A stretch of 64,000 nucleotides of DNA from Caulobacter sp. S45 (GTDB lineage: Bacteria; Pseudomonadota; Alphaproteobacteria; Caulobacterales; Caulobacteraceae): NCBI RefSeq assembly GCF_009765965.1, contig NZ_LMUL01000014.1, forward strand, positions 1,040,337 to 1,104,336, given 5' to 3'. Positions 54,400-62,826 of the stretch are shown piece by piece. Position 1 is the first letter of the stretch. Every line of letters begins with the position of its first letter. The notes under the pieces are model-generated. The model searched no databases, had not been told where the DNA came from, and saw only the letters and a list, made by a program, of their open reading frames with translations. Position numbers and translations under genes: made by a program.

Positions 54400-55309
54400 C
54401 CTCCAGCTCCGCCGCCGTGAACACGCCTGCCCGATAAAGCGACAGGAACTCCTCCGACACGCCCACGCCGAACACCAGGGCGTCGTCGGTGTTCACCGTC
54501 ACCTTCACCCCGGCGTCGAAAAGCGCGCGTATCGGATGCTCCTCGAGCCGCGCCACCCGACCCAGCATCAGGTTCGAGGTCGGACATACATTCAAGCGGA
54601 TTCCCTGATCGGCTAGGAAGCGCATCACCTGTGGTGATCGAGCCGCGGCGATCCCGTGCTGCACCTCGTCCAACTCCAGCGTCTCGACCGCCCGCCAGAC
54701 GTCGTCGGCGGTCCCCCACTCGCCCACATGCGCTCTCAACCCCAGACCGTGAGCCTTGGCGGCGCGGTAAAGGGGCCGGAACACCTCGATCGGCTGGGCC
54801 AGTTCGTCGCCCGAAAGGTCCAGGCGGCGATAGGCGCCCAATTCCAGGAACGGCGCGATCCACCGCTCCAGCCACTCCGGCTTGCAATGCCGCGACATGT
54901 CGAGCTGCGGAACCCACTGCACCGCCGGGGCGATACGCGCGCGGACCTCTTCGACCGAGGCGAGGAGGTCGCTTGCGGAACCCTGTTGCTGGGTGATCAT
55001 CCACACATCGTCGCCGAAGACGATCCGGCTGACTCCGTCGTTCAGGGCGCGGACGAACACCGCCTCCAATCCCAGACGCCGCCCCTGCGGGCCCGAGAAC
55101 AGCTCACCGATCTGCGCGCCTACCCAGGCATGCATGCCGTCCATGGATGGTAGCGGAGACGACACCGGCGCGATGGTCCGACCCGTCCTAGATGCGATAT
55201 AGGCGGCATCCCCGCCGAGCACGCCATGGGTGTGGAGATCGGCCTTAGCGCACCGCCGCACGGCCTCGATGTCGTTTCGCTCCAGAGCGCGCTCGAAGAG
55301 GGATTGCAT
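54371..55309 (-). CDS. Adenosine deaminase family protein, 312 aa
   Basis: Metal-dependent hydrolase of the adenosine/AMP deaminase superfamily. Zinc and catalytic blocks: KADLHTHGVLGG (H26 and H28), RAHVGEW (the HxxE form with catalytic Glu, about 192-197), VQHGIAA (zinc His), CPTSNLMLG and TVNTDDALVFG (metal Asp pair). All expected ligands are present. The substrate may be adenosine, adenine or a modified purine; the SGxLxx substrate loop is not diagnostic. ATG 55309 is preferred to GTG 55315. Single minus-strand gene. Confidence 0.9.
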   Translation of the reverse strand: MQSLFERALERNDIEAVRRCAKADLHTHGVLGGDAAYIASRTGRTIAPVSSPLPSMDGMHAWVGAQIGELFSGPQGRRLGLEAVFVRALNDGVSRIVFGDDVWMITQQQGSASDLLASVEEVRARIAPAVQWVPQLDMSRHCKPEWLERWIAPFLELGAYRRLDLSGDELAQPIEVFRPLYRAAKAHGLGLRAHVGEWGTADDVWRAVETLELDEVQHGIAAARSPQVMRFLADQGIRLNVCPTSNLMLGRVARLEEHPIRALFDAGVKVTVNTDDALVFGVGVSEEFLSLYRAGVFTAAELEVIRLWGLET

Positions 55310-55412
55310 CGCCACACCCTTGCCGCAACGACCTCAAGGTCGGACGCCGGAAAGAACGTTCGACAAAACGCGCCTAATCATTCCAAGCGCAATTGATATC
55401 CGAGCGAAGCGC

Positions 55413-55595
55413 CTAGGCCTCGTGCTCCCGCATCCGCCGACGCTTGGAAGCTTTGGACGTCCGGGTCTGCTGCATGTGCTCGGAACTGAGATGGTCGATC
55501 CAATGCAGGATCATCTCCCGGGCGTAGGGCGGAGAACGCCTGTAGATGTCCTCGGCGTGGGCGATCAGATCGAGGCTTCTGGATTTTCGGTCCAT
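55413..55595 (-). CDS. Small basic hypothetical protein, 60 aa
   Basis: MDRKSRSLDLIAHAEDIYRRSP, then PYAREMILHWIDHLSSEHMQQ, and an Arg/Lys-rich tail. Predicted as two helices and a basic end. No family known. ATG 55595 is preferred over 55631. It lies between the deaminase-like gene and the tRNA-Gln gene. Confidence 0.5.
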   Translation of the reverse strand: MDRKSRSLDLIAHAEDIYRRSPPYAREMILHWIDHLSSEHMQQTRTSKASKRRRMREHEA

Positions 55596-55696
55596 GGCCC
55601 AAGAGTAAACGGAATGGTTACCGCCCACCACGTCACTCGCCTAAGGGTTGAATCAGAATCCCGACAGAATTCCGGTTCGCCGTGGCTGCGCCAAAC

Positions 55697-55770
55697 TGGC
55701 TGGGGGACAAGGACTCGAACCTTGAATGACGGTACCAAAAACCGCAGTGTTACCATTACACCATCCCCCA
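55697..55770 (-). tRNA. tRNA-Gln (anticodon TTG)
   Basis: On the minus strand the sequence starts TGGGGGA and ends TCCCCCA-G-CCA, giving a 7-base acceptor stem, discriminator G and an encoded CCA. The D arm contains AATGGTAA, the anticodon stem-loop GCGGT-TTTTGGT-ACCGT reads TTG, and the T arm has GGTTCGAGTCC. One G-T pair closes the anticodon stem. 74 bases in all. Confidence 0.95.
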
Positions 55771-56030
55771 GGATGGCCGCCCAGACCTGCCCTTGAAGGG
55801 GCCGTCACGCGGGAGGCGGTGGAAATAGCCTAAGGCGGTGGGGCTTGCAACACGCCGCTTCAGCCTTCGATGCGACGAACGCGCCCGCCCAAGTTCGAAC
55901 GCCCCAATTCCTAAGGATGCAGCCTCTTCCCCACCGCCCCACACCGGTCCAGCGGACCGCCGTCGGATCGTCGGTCCAGGGCCGCTTGCGGGCGCGCGCA
56001 GGCTGCTCTATACACCCGCGCTCTTCGTGT

Positions 56031-56107
56031 CGGAGTGTAGCTCAGTCTGGTAGAGCACCGTGTTCGGGACGCGGGGGTCGCAGGTTCGAATCCTGCTACT
56101 CCGACCA
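56031..56107 (+). tRNA. tRNA-Pro (anticodon CGG)
   Basis: Acceptor CGGAGTG pairs with TACTCCG (one G-T pair); D arm GCTCAGTCTGGTAGAGC; anticodon arm CCGTG-TTCGGGA-CGCGG reads CGG; T arm GCAGG-TTCGAAT-CCTGC; discriminator A and encoded CCA. 77 bases. Confidence 0.96.
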
Positions 56108-56348
56108 TCTATCCCGCGATTTCCCGGATCGCGCGCCATGCCGTCGCTTCAGCGACCGGCGGTTTATTTCCAGGCGCTCCCCCTCCAAGCCTTCCAGCGC
56201 CGCGATCGGGCTTCATGCACCTTTCGCTACGTCCGATCACGGAAGTCCGCAGCGGACGTAGCGCGCGACTCCGCCCTATGCTTCACTGCGACAGTGCGAC
56301 GCCGCCGACGGTCGGGAGCGTCCGCCGCCTAGAAACGTTCGGGCATGC

Positions 56349-56870
56349 ATGAGTGAGACATTCCGCTTCCGCACCTGGCACGCCGCCGCCTTCCTGGCCG
56401 CGATCGGCGCCGTATCCGCCGTGTCGTCCTCGCGCGACGCCCGCAGCTATTGGCGCGGGTTGAAGCGCTCGTCCAAGGCGCCGCCGCCGTGGGTGTTCCC
56501 TTCGGTCTGGACGGCGCTAAACGTGATCCAGCTCTGGGCCGACCTGCGCATCCTCAACGACCGGGAAGCGCCGGATCGCAAGGCCCTGGTGGGATTGCGG
56601 GTGACGAGCTGGCTGCTGTCGGCCGTGGCCACCCCCACCCTGTTCCGCAACAGGAGCCTGGCGGGCGCCGAGGCCGCCACCTTGGCCGAAGGGGTCGCCA
56701 CCGGCGCCGCCGTCGCCCTGCTGGCCCGGCGCGATCCCCTGGCCGCAGCGGCGCTCACCCCGCTGGCCTTGTGGACCGCCTACGCCAGCCTGACCGGCGG
56801 CGACGAGGCGGGCGCCGTGTCCAACCCGGACAAGCTGGTGGACCGGCTACGCTGGGAAGGCGCGTTCTAA
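56349..56870 (+). CDS. TspO/MBR-family membrane protein, 173 aa
   Basis: Small inner-membrane protein of the tryptophan-rich sensory/peripheral benzodiazepine receptor type. Seen: an N-terminal segment about 9-27, then SYWRGLKRSSKAPPPWVFPSVWTALNVIQLWA, the family signature with the P-P-x-x-V-F-P-x-V-W core, and three further hydrophobic stretches to residue 150. Length fits (about 160). TspO binds porphyrins and may affect tetrapyrrole or stress responses. Start ATG 56349 is clear; lies downstream of tRNA-Pro by 241 bases. Confidence 0.88.
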   Translation: MSETFRFRTWHAAAFLAAIGAVSAVSSSRDARSYWRGLKRSSKAPPPWVFPSVWTALNVIQLWADLRILNDREAPDRKALVGLRVTSWLLSAVATPTLFRNRSLAGAEAATLAEGVATGAAVALLARRDPLAAAALTPLALWTAYASLTGGDEAGAVSNPDKLVDRLRWEGAF

Positions 56871-56986
56871 GAGCGTCCGCCGCCCTGCGTCCGCGCGTCG
56901 CGCGTCATGGCGGTCGGTGGCGTACGGAACTACCTGAAGCTACGCGCCTTTCTGTTTTCCCTTCCGGGCGCGCAGTGCGGCGTAAG

Positions 56987-57361
56987 ATGGCGTTGATTTC
57001 CCACCACGGTTCCGGCGCTTCCGTCGACGAAAGGCGCGAGCATCCCCGCGTCCCGACTCAGGTTTCCGCCAAGCTCGTCCTGAACTCCAATAGGACGCCG
57101 TTGGACGTGGAGATCGTCGACCGTTCCATGTCCGGCCTGCGCCTGCGGCTCAAAAGCGAGACGCCCGTGTCTGGGGATGTGACCCTGCTGTCGGCGGCGA
57201 CCGGACGGGCCTATGAGGCGCGGGTCGTCTGGAAGTCCTATCCCTATGTCGGCCTGTCGATCCGTCGCGACGTCGACATGCGCGCGGCCAACGGCGTCGA
57301 CACCGCCGCCCTGCAGAAGCTATGGCGAGAGACCTTCGCGGGGACCGGCGGCTCGAGGTGA
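56987..57361 (+). CDS. PilZ-domain c-di-GMP-binding protein, 124 aa
   Basis: Single PilZ domain with the c-di-GMP motifs RxxxR (R17-E-H-P-R21) and DxSxxG (D45-R-S-M-S-G50), followed by a beta-barrel with GDVTLLSAATGRAYEARVVWKSYPYVGLSI. Both motifs are intact, so it should bind c-di-GMP and act as a small effector of motility, envelope or virulence traits. Start at ATG 56987, before MALISHHGSG. Not in an obvious operon; the S1/P1-like gene starts 95 bases after it. Confidence 0.92.
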   Translation: MALISHHGSGASVDERREHPRVPTQVSAKLVLNSNRTPLDVEIVDRSMSGLRLRLKSETPVSGDVTLLSAATGRAYEARVVWKSYPYVGLSIRRDVDMRAANGVDTAALQKLWRETFAGTGGSR

Positions 57362-57456
57362 GCGCACCGCGTCCCGCCGCACGCACCTATCCCCTTATAT
57401 TCGGAGCGGCCCGCGACCGAGGTGACGAACCGCTCCGCGCGTGCTGTATATCGGCC

Positions 57457-58347
57457 ATGCCGCACCCTGCCCTTTTTCGCGTACCCGCGCCCCTGGCGGC
57501 GCTGATGCTGATCCTGGCCGTGCTGGTCCTGCCGGCCCGCGCCCGCGCCTGGGATCAGGAGGCGGACAAGCTGGTGGCGCGACTGGCCTATGAGCGGCTC
57601 GACCCGCCGGCCAAGGCCAAGGTGGACGCACTGCTCGGCGCTGGCGCAGGAGGCTTCAAGGTCGCGAAGACGCCCTGCGAGGCCGCGTCCCTGGCCGATG
57701 GGGCCAGCCTGGCGGTCTGCCTGAAGGACCGGCGCGGCGCCGACTTCATGCATAACGTGGTCTACGATCCGCTGCCGATCTGCGCGGTCCCGCCGACCAA
57801 GCCACCCTGCGCGGATGGCCGCTGCGCCAGCACGGCGCTGAAACTGAACATCGCCGTGCTGAAGGACCCCGCCGCGCCGTCCGACGCCAAGGCCTTGGCC
57901 CTGATGGCGACGGCCTATCTGGTGTCGGAACTGCACCAGCCCCTGCACACCGCCGACAACAACGACCGCAGCGGCGACCGGGTGCGCGTCACCCTGCCCG
58001 GAACCGGGAACCGTAAGGTCAGCCTCTACAGTGTCTGGGACGAGGACATGCCGGTCAGCGCCATCGGCGACGCCGAAACCGGGCTGCCCTATGTCCGCGC
58101 GCTCGCCGCCGTGCACGGGGCCGAGTGGGCCAAGGGCGATGTGGACAGTTGGGTGGCGGAGACCCACCAGCTCGCCGTGTCCGTCGTCTATGGCCGCCTG
58201 CCCAAGCCCCCGGCCTGCCGTCGCCTTCCCGACGACGTCGAGGCGCTGGACCGCGGCTATTTCGGCGCCGCCCTGCCCCTGGTGCGCCAGCAACTGGCCA
58301 AGGCCGGCGTGCGGCTGGCGGCGGTGCTGAACGCGGCGCTGGACTGA
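57457..58347 (+). CDS. S1/P1 nuclease-family protein with altered zinc ligands, 296 aa
   Basis: Exported protein of the S1/P1 nuclease fold. The start ATG 57457 gives a signal peptide ending ARARA before W32, the family's N-terminal Trp ligand. Family blocks can be followed (ADFMHNVV, SELHQPLHTADNNDRSGD, SVWDEDM, EWAKGDVDSWVAETHQL). By hand alignment to P1 nuclease, W32, H99, H164 and D195 keep the ligand positions, but H6 becomes D37, H116 becomes Y154, D120 becomes E158 and H149 becomes Y191. The trinuclear zinc site is therefore broken or remodelled; normal nuclease activity is doubtful. Alignment is approximate. Confidence 0.83.
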   Translation: MPHPALFRVPAPLAALMLILAVLVLPARARAWDQEADKLVARLAYERLDPPAKAKVDALLGAGAGGFKVAKTPCEAASLADGASLAVCLKDRRGADFMHNVVYDPLPICAVPPTKPPCADGRCASTALKLNIAVLKDPAAPSDAKALALMATAYLVSELHQPLHTADNNDRSGDRVRVTLPGTGNRKVSLYSVWDEDMPVSAIGDAETGLPYVRALAAVHGAEWAKGDVDSWVAETHQLAVSVVYGRLPKPPACRRLPDDVEALDRGYFGAALPLVRQQLAKAGVRLAAVLNAALD

Positions 58348-58474
58348 GGCAAACCCCCACGCCAACCCCGCATTGGGAGAATCGGGTGCGGATTGGTATA
58401 GGCTCGGGGATTAGGCCCGCCGGTCCCGCCGCATCGTTTCCGGCAGCGACCACGGGCGGGAGCGCCAAGCCGGC

Positions 58475-60265
58475 ATGAAGCAGTTTCTGATCACTATCGC
58501 CGGGGTGTTTTCGGCCCTGCTGCTGTTCTTCGTCGGCCTGCCGCTGGTGCTGATCAGCCTGATCGCGGCCGCCGCCCGGCCCGCACCGCCGCCCGCGCAC
58601 ACCGTGCTGTCGCTGGACCTGCGCCAGGCCTTGAGCGACCAGGAGCCCAACAGCCCGCTGTCGTTCCTGAACGGACGCAGCCTGTCGGTCATCACCGTGG
58701 CCGAGACCCTGAGCCGCGCCAGCCACGACCCCAACGTCCAGGCCATGTTGATCCGCCTGCCCGAAGGCGGCCTGCCGCCGGCCCAAGCCGACGAGCTGCG
58801 CCTGGCGATCAAGGGCTTCCGCGCCTCGGGCAAGATGGTGATCGCCCAAAGCCAGGGGCTGTACCCCTCCGGCGTCTCGACCGCGACCTACATGCTGGGC
58901 GCATCGGCCGACCAGCTGTGGATGCAGCCGGGCGCCTCGCTGCAATCCTCGGGCATCACGGCGGAGGACCTGTTCCTCAAGCGCTTCTTCGACAAGTACG
59001 GCGTCACCGCCGACTACCAGCAGCGCAAGGAGTACAAGAACGCGGTCAACCCGATGCTCTATGACGACTACACTCCGGCGCACAAAGAGGCGGAGCTGGG
59101 CTGGATGTCCTCGGTCTACGACACCGAACTGACCGCCGCCGCCCAGGACCGCAAGCAGGACCCCGCCGCACTGAAGACCCTCATCGCCGGCGCCCCCTAC
59201 GGCGCCGACGAGGCGCTGGCCCACCACCTGATCGACCGGGTGGGCGAGGTGCAGGACGCCATCGACACGCTGAAGACCCGCGCCGGCGCCGACGCCAAGC
59301 TCATCGAGCTGGCCCAGTATCGCAACAGCCCGCGCCCGACGACCTACGCCGCCCCCGCCGGCTCCGCCATCGCCCTGATCGGGGCGGAAGGCGACATCGT
59401 CACCGGCACCGCCAGCGGCCAGTCGATCACCGCCACCCATTCCGACGTCTATTCCGACGACGTGGCCAAGGCGTTCCAGGACGCCATCCACGACGACCAG
59501 GTGAAGGCCATCGTGTTCCGCGTCTCCTCCCCCGGCGGCTCGGACACCGCGTCCGAGCAGATCCTGTCGGCGGTGCTGGCGGCCAAGGCCGCGCACAAGC
59601 CTGTGGTGGTCAGCATGGGCACCTATGCAGCGTCCGGCGGCTACTGGATCTCGTCCAACGCCTCGGAGATCGTGGCCGAGCCCACCACTCTGACCGGCTC
59701 CATCGGCGTGTTCGGCGGCAAGTTGGTCTATGGACCTGCCCTGGCCAAGTTCGGGCTGGACCTGCGCGACCTGACGGTGGGCGGGGACTTCGCCGGCGCC
59801 TACGGTTCGGCCCAGCCGTTCACGCCCAAGCAGAAGGCGTCGATCTCGGCCTGGATGGACCGCATCTACGACGGCTTCGTCCAGCGGGTGGCCACGGGCC
59901 GCAAGCTGCCGGTGGCGCGGGTGCAGGAGATCGCCAAGGGCCGGGTCTGGACCGGCGCCCAGGCCCAGCAGCTCGGCCTGGTCGACAAGCTCGGCGGCCT
60001 GGGTGTGGCGGTGGGCGAGGCCAAGCGCCTGGCCGGCTTGCCGGCGGGCGAGCGGGTGGTGCTCAAGGTGCTGCCGGGCAAGAGCTCGCCGCTGGAGACG
60101 CTCCAGCGCGCCATGGGCCTCAGCGCCGCCTCGGCCAATGCGGTCTCCACCGGGCTCTGGCTGCTGGAGGACCCGCGTGCGCGCATGGCCCTGTCCGAAC
60201 TCGGCCGCGCGCGGCTGCAGGCGTCGGGCCAGGGCGCGGTGCTGGCCGCGACGCCGTTCCAGTAG
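58475..60265 (+). CDS. sppA: Signal peptide peptidase SppA, 67K type, 596 aa
   Basis: Inner-membrane serine protease (Ser-Lys dyad) that degrades cleaved signal peptides. Single TM anchor at about residues 4-30. Two tandem S49 domains: the first (about 50-260) carries the catalytic Lys in QQRKEYKNAVNPM (about K188), the second (about 300-520) carries the Ser in GTYAASGGYWISS (about S387), the E. coli-type arrangement with 67K length. Other family blocks: FRVSSPGGSDTASEQI and TLTGSIGVFGGKL. Single gene. Confidence 0.95.
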   Translation: MKQFLITIAGVFSALLLFFVGLPLVLISLIAAAARPAPPPAHTVLSLDLRQALSDQEPNSPLSFLNGRSLSVITVAETLSRASHDPNVQAMLIRLPEGGLPPAQADELRLAIKGFRASGKMVIAQSQGLYPSGVSTATYMLGASADQLWMQPGASLQSSGITAEDLFLKRFFDKYGVTADYQQRKEYKNAVNPMLYDDYTPAHKEAELGWMSSVYDTELTAAAQDRKQDPAALKTLIAGAPYGADEALAHHLIDRVGEVQDAIDTLKTRAGADAKLIELAQYRNSPRPTTYAAPAGSAIALIGAEGDIVTGTASGQSITATHSDVYSDDVAKAFQDAIHDDQVKAIVFRVSSPGGSDTASEQILSAVLAAKAAHKPVVVSMGTYAASGGYWISSNASEIVAEPTTLTGSIGVFGGKLVYGPALAKFGLDLRDLTVGGDFAGAYGSAQPFTPKQKASISAWMDRIYDGFVQRVATGRKLPVARVQEIAKGRVWTGAQAQQLGLVDKLGGLGVAVGEAKRLAGLPAGERVVLKVLPGKSSPLETLQRAMGLSAASANAVSTGLWLLEDPRARMALSELGRARLQASGQGAVLAATPFQ

Positions 60266-60351
60266 GGGTGAGCCGCGTCTCGAAGCACGCAGAACGGCGG
60301 CTCCTGCGCTTTCCCCTTGAAGCCCGCACGCCGTGAGCTATCCATAGCGAC

Positions 60352-60780
60352 ATGACCCTGACCCCTTTCCATATCGCCTTCCCGGTGGACGATCTGGCCG
60401 CGGCGCGGCGCTTCTACGGCGAGGTGCTGGGGTGTCCGGAGGGGCGCAGTTCCGACCATTGGATCGACTTCGACCTGTTCGGCCATCAGATCGTCGCCCA
60501 CCTGAAGGAGAGGCGGACGGCTGCGGCGGCGGACGCCCACCACAACCCCGTCGACGGCTACGACGTGCCGGTGCCCCATTTCGGCGTGGTGCTGGGGATG
60601 GACGCCTGGCGCGCCCTGGCCGAGCGCGTGCGCGCAGCGGGAACGGCCTTCGTGATCGAGCCCTACATCCGCTTCGAGGGCCAGGTCGGCGAGCAGGCCA
60701 CCATGTTCTTCCTCGACCCCGCCGGCAACGCGCTGGAGTTCAAGGCCTTTGCCGACATGGACCAGCTGTTCGCGACCTGA
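60352..60780 (+). CDS. VOC/glyoxalase-fold protein, 142 aa
   Basis: Single glyoxalase/bleomycin resistance/extradiol dioxygenase-type domain. [25 protein letters not shown] gives the first beta-alpha-beta unit with a metal-ligand candidate H7; later [23 protein letters not shown] and the last [16 protein letters not shown] with the Glu ligand. Chain length indicates one VOC unit that dimerises. Which small molecule it handles is not known. It is oriented with the sppA gene, 86 bases downstream. Confidence 0.9.
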   Translation: MTLTPFHIAFPVDDLAAARRFYGEVLGCPEGRSSDHWIDFDLFGHQIVAHLKERRTAAAADAHHNPVDGYDVPVPHFGVVLGMDAWRALAERVRAAGTAFVIEPYIRFEGQVGEQATMFFLDPAGNALEFKAFADMDQLFAT

Positions 60781-60907
60781 GGGCGGTTGCAACGGTGCGA
60801 TCTCGACGCGGCCGGATTAGTCAGGACTGAACGCCCCCACTCCCCTAATCCGCTCATTTGCGAGAATGTCCGCTCTGGGTGGAAAGCGGTCAATCTCGTG
60901 CCGCTTC

Positions 60908-61309
60908 TCAACTGATGATTCGAGCCTCCCGGATATAGCCAAAGCCGCCGACGCCGGACCAAGCCTGTCCGTCGGGATAACGCACTTCGACGCCGCACAG
61001 GTCGCGCTCATCCGCCAGCCACATATTGACGCCCATGAGCGTGTTCCCGAACTTCGACACGGCGCCTTTGGTCAGGACGAAATGGGTTGTCGAACCGCAT
61101 TCGGCGCAGAAATGGACTTCCGCATTCGGATCTTCCTTATCCGCTCGGCAGTATCCTCTCGTCGAGCCCTCGATGCTCACTTCAGATGGCGGAAAATATC
61201 CCCAGCGAGCGCCCGCTTTACTGCACAGCGTGCAATTACATTCATTGATGAACTCCGGCCGTCTATCCACCGTGACGTGGACGTGACCGCAAAGGCAGGA
61301 AAGCGTCAT
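60908..61309 (-). CDS. GFA-family protein (CENP-V/GFA type), 133 aa
   Basis: Zinc-binding beta protein of the glutathione-dependent formaldehyde-activating enzyme family. Cysteine pattern: SCLCGHV (C5, C7), NECNCTLCSK (C24, C26, C29) and HFCAECGS (C68, C71), which fits the two zinc sites of Gfa. The substrate may be S-hydroxymethylglutathione or something else, since many family members have unknown roles. Single gene. Confidence 0.92.
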   Translation of the reverse strand: MTLSCLCGHVHVTVDRRPEFINECNCTLCSKAGARWGYFPPSEVSIEGSTRGYCRADKEDPNAEVHFCAECGSTTHFVLTKGAVSKFGNTLMGVNMWLADERDLCGVEVRYPDGQAWSGVGGFGYIREARIIS

Positions 61310-61426
61310 CGGATGACCACCATGGCAAGCGTCGAGCCTGAAAGGTAGCGGTTGGCGCGCAACGCATCAATCCAGCCTTCGGACGGCGCGGAAAGTCCGC
61401 ATTGGGTCGAAAGCAGACGGCGCCCC

Positions 61427-61870
61427 TCACCCCGCGTCGAGCACCGCCGCCATCAGGATGATCCGCCGGGTCTCGTCCCAGAGACCCAGCCCCTCCAGCG
61501 CGTCGAGCGAGTGGAAGGCCGCGTCGGCGGCGTCGTCGCCGGCGCGGGGCTCGCCCGACAGCCAGCGGGCGGCGTAGTCGATCAGCACATAGTGGGTGTC
61601 GGGGCCGAACACGCCGTCGACCACGTCGATCAGGCCGGTCAACTCGGCCTCCACCCCGGTTTCCTCGACCAGTTCGCGCAAGGCCGCGTCGGCGGTGCGT
61701 TCGCCCCACTCGATTCGGCCGCCCGGCAGGCTCCACTCGCCCTGACGCGGGGGTTTGCTGCGCCGCACCAACAGCACTTCGCGGCCGCGAAGACACACCA
61801 CCCCCACCGCCGGAACCGGTCGACGGGTCAACGCCTCAGGCGGGCCAGCGTGAGTCTGGATTGTGGCCAT
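61427..61870 (-). CDS. Nudix hydrolase, 147 aa
   Basis: Nucleoside-diphosphate-linked-X hydrolase. The Nudix box GRIEWGERTADAALRELVEETGVEAEL matches Gx5Ex7REUxEExGU in full; the preceding VLLVRRSKPPRQGEWSLPGG is the usual strand. ATG 61870 is preferred to an upstream ATG at 61930 that lengthens it by 20 residues. Substrate is open (ADP-ribose, nucleotide sugars or NTP clean-up). Confidence 0.93.
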   Translation of the reverse strand: MATIQTHAGPPEALTRRPVPAVGVVCLRGREVLLVRRSKPPRQGEWSLPGGRIEWGERTADAALRELVEETGVEAELTGLIDVVDGVFGPDTHYVLIDYAARWLSGEPRAGDDAADAAFHSLDALEGLGLWDETRRIILMAAVLDAG

Positions 61871-62012
61871 ATGTGTCCCCCCAGGCGCGACTGTGTGTCG
61901 TCTGAGTATCCGTGACGAAACACCGCGCAAGCGCGACTGGTAAGTATCTTTTCACCCTTCGCCGTCACCTTCACTCTCACACGTGTGTAAGGGCGGCGAG
62001 GGAATTCCTTTT

Positions 62013-62597
62013 ATGCGCAAGCGTCTGTCGGCCGTATTCGTGTCGGTCGCCCTCGCAGGTGCGAGCCTTGCACCCGCCGCCCACGCCCAATCGTCCAGCC
62101 TCCAGTGCGCCCAGTTCGCGCGGCTTTTCTCCGGCATCCAGATTTTCGGCGACGCGGCCAGCTGGTGGCGCCAGGCCATGGGCAAGTACGCCCGCGGCTT
62201 CACCCCCGAGACCGGCTCGGTGCTGGTGTTCCGCGCCTCCGGCGTGATGGCCAAGGGCCATGTGGCGGTGGTCAGCCACGTGCTGACCGACCGGATCATC
62301 CAGGTAACCCACGCCAACTGGTCGATGATCAACGGCCATCGCGGCCAGATCGAAAAGGACGTCACCGTGGTCGACGTCTCGCCGACCGGCGACTGGAGCC
62401 AGGTGAAGGTCTGGTACGACCCCAACCACAACCTCGGCACCACCATCTATCCGACCTACGGCTTCGTCTATCGCGCCGCCCAGCAGGCCGCCAACGTGGC
62501 CACCCGCATCGCCTCCGGCGCCGCCGCCTCGGCCAGCTCGGCCGCCGTCACCGACTCCTCGGCCGCCACCTCGCTGGGCCTGACCGGCGGGAACTGA
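62013..62597 (+). CDS. Exported CHAP-domain protein, 194 aa
   Basis: Secreted cysteine amidase/peptidase-type protein. MRKRLSAVFVSVALAGASLAPAAHA is a signal peptide. The CHAP domain (about 27-145) has the nucleophile in LQCAQFARLFSG (C32) and the catalytic His in AKGHVAVVSHVL (H83), followed by VTHANWSMINGHRG. The C-terminal 50 residues are an Ala/Ser-rich tail. CHAP enzymes cut peptidoglycan amide bonds, so it may act on the cell wall in the periplasm. ATG 62013 is used; an ATG at 61983 would shift the signal. Convergent with mtgA. Confidence 0.9.
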   Translation: MRKRLSAVFVSVALAGASLAPAAHAQSSSLQCAQFARLFSGIQIFGDAASWWRQAMGKYARGFTPETGSVLVFRASGVMAKGHVAVVSHVLTDRIIQVTHANWSMINGHRGQIEKDVTVVDVSPTGDWSQVKVWYDPNHNLGTTIYPTYGFVYRAAQQAANVATRIASGAAASASSAAVTDSSAATSLGLTGGN

Positions 62598-62615
62598 GCC
62601 TGACTCAAATTCTGA

Positions 62616-62745
62616 TCCGCTCATCCCGGCGAATGCCGGGACCCAGATCATAGGGCGCGGCTTCAGATTTTGAGGTTCTGCCACAGATCGTCCCCATCAC
62701 GTGCAGCGATACGATCTGGGTCCCGGCATTCGCCGGGATGAGCGG
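62616..62745. repeat. BIME-like inverted repeat pair, copy 2
   Basis: Left unit 62616-62659 repeats CCGCTCATCCCGGCGAATG through CCCAGATCATAGGGCGCG; right unit 62712-62745 is the inverted CGATCTGGGTCC...GATGAGCGG. About 50 bases of spacer differ completely from copy 1 at 12906-13052, while the unit ends match nearly base for base. It occupies the convergent gap between the CHAP and mtgA genes. Confidence 0.85.
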
Positions 62746-62826
62746 TTAAGAAGTCGATCCGCCTCTTAGCGTGCCAGAAGGCTGCAAGGGCAGCCCGAAG
62801 CCTTCAAGGCGCGTCCGCCGCCCCCT

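Noticed and set aside
55697-56107. Integration site of a genomic island at the two tRNA genes
   Set aside because: No integrase, no direct repeat of a tRNA 3' end and no foreign genes next to either tRNA.
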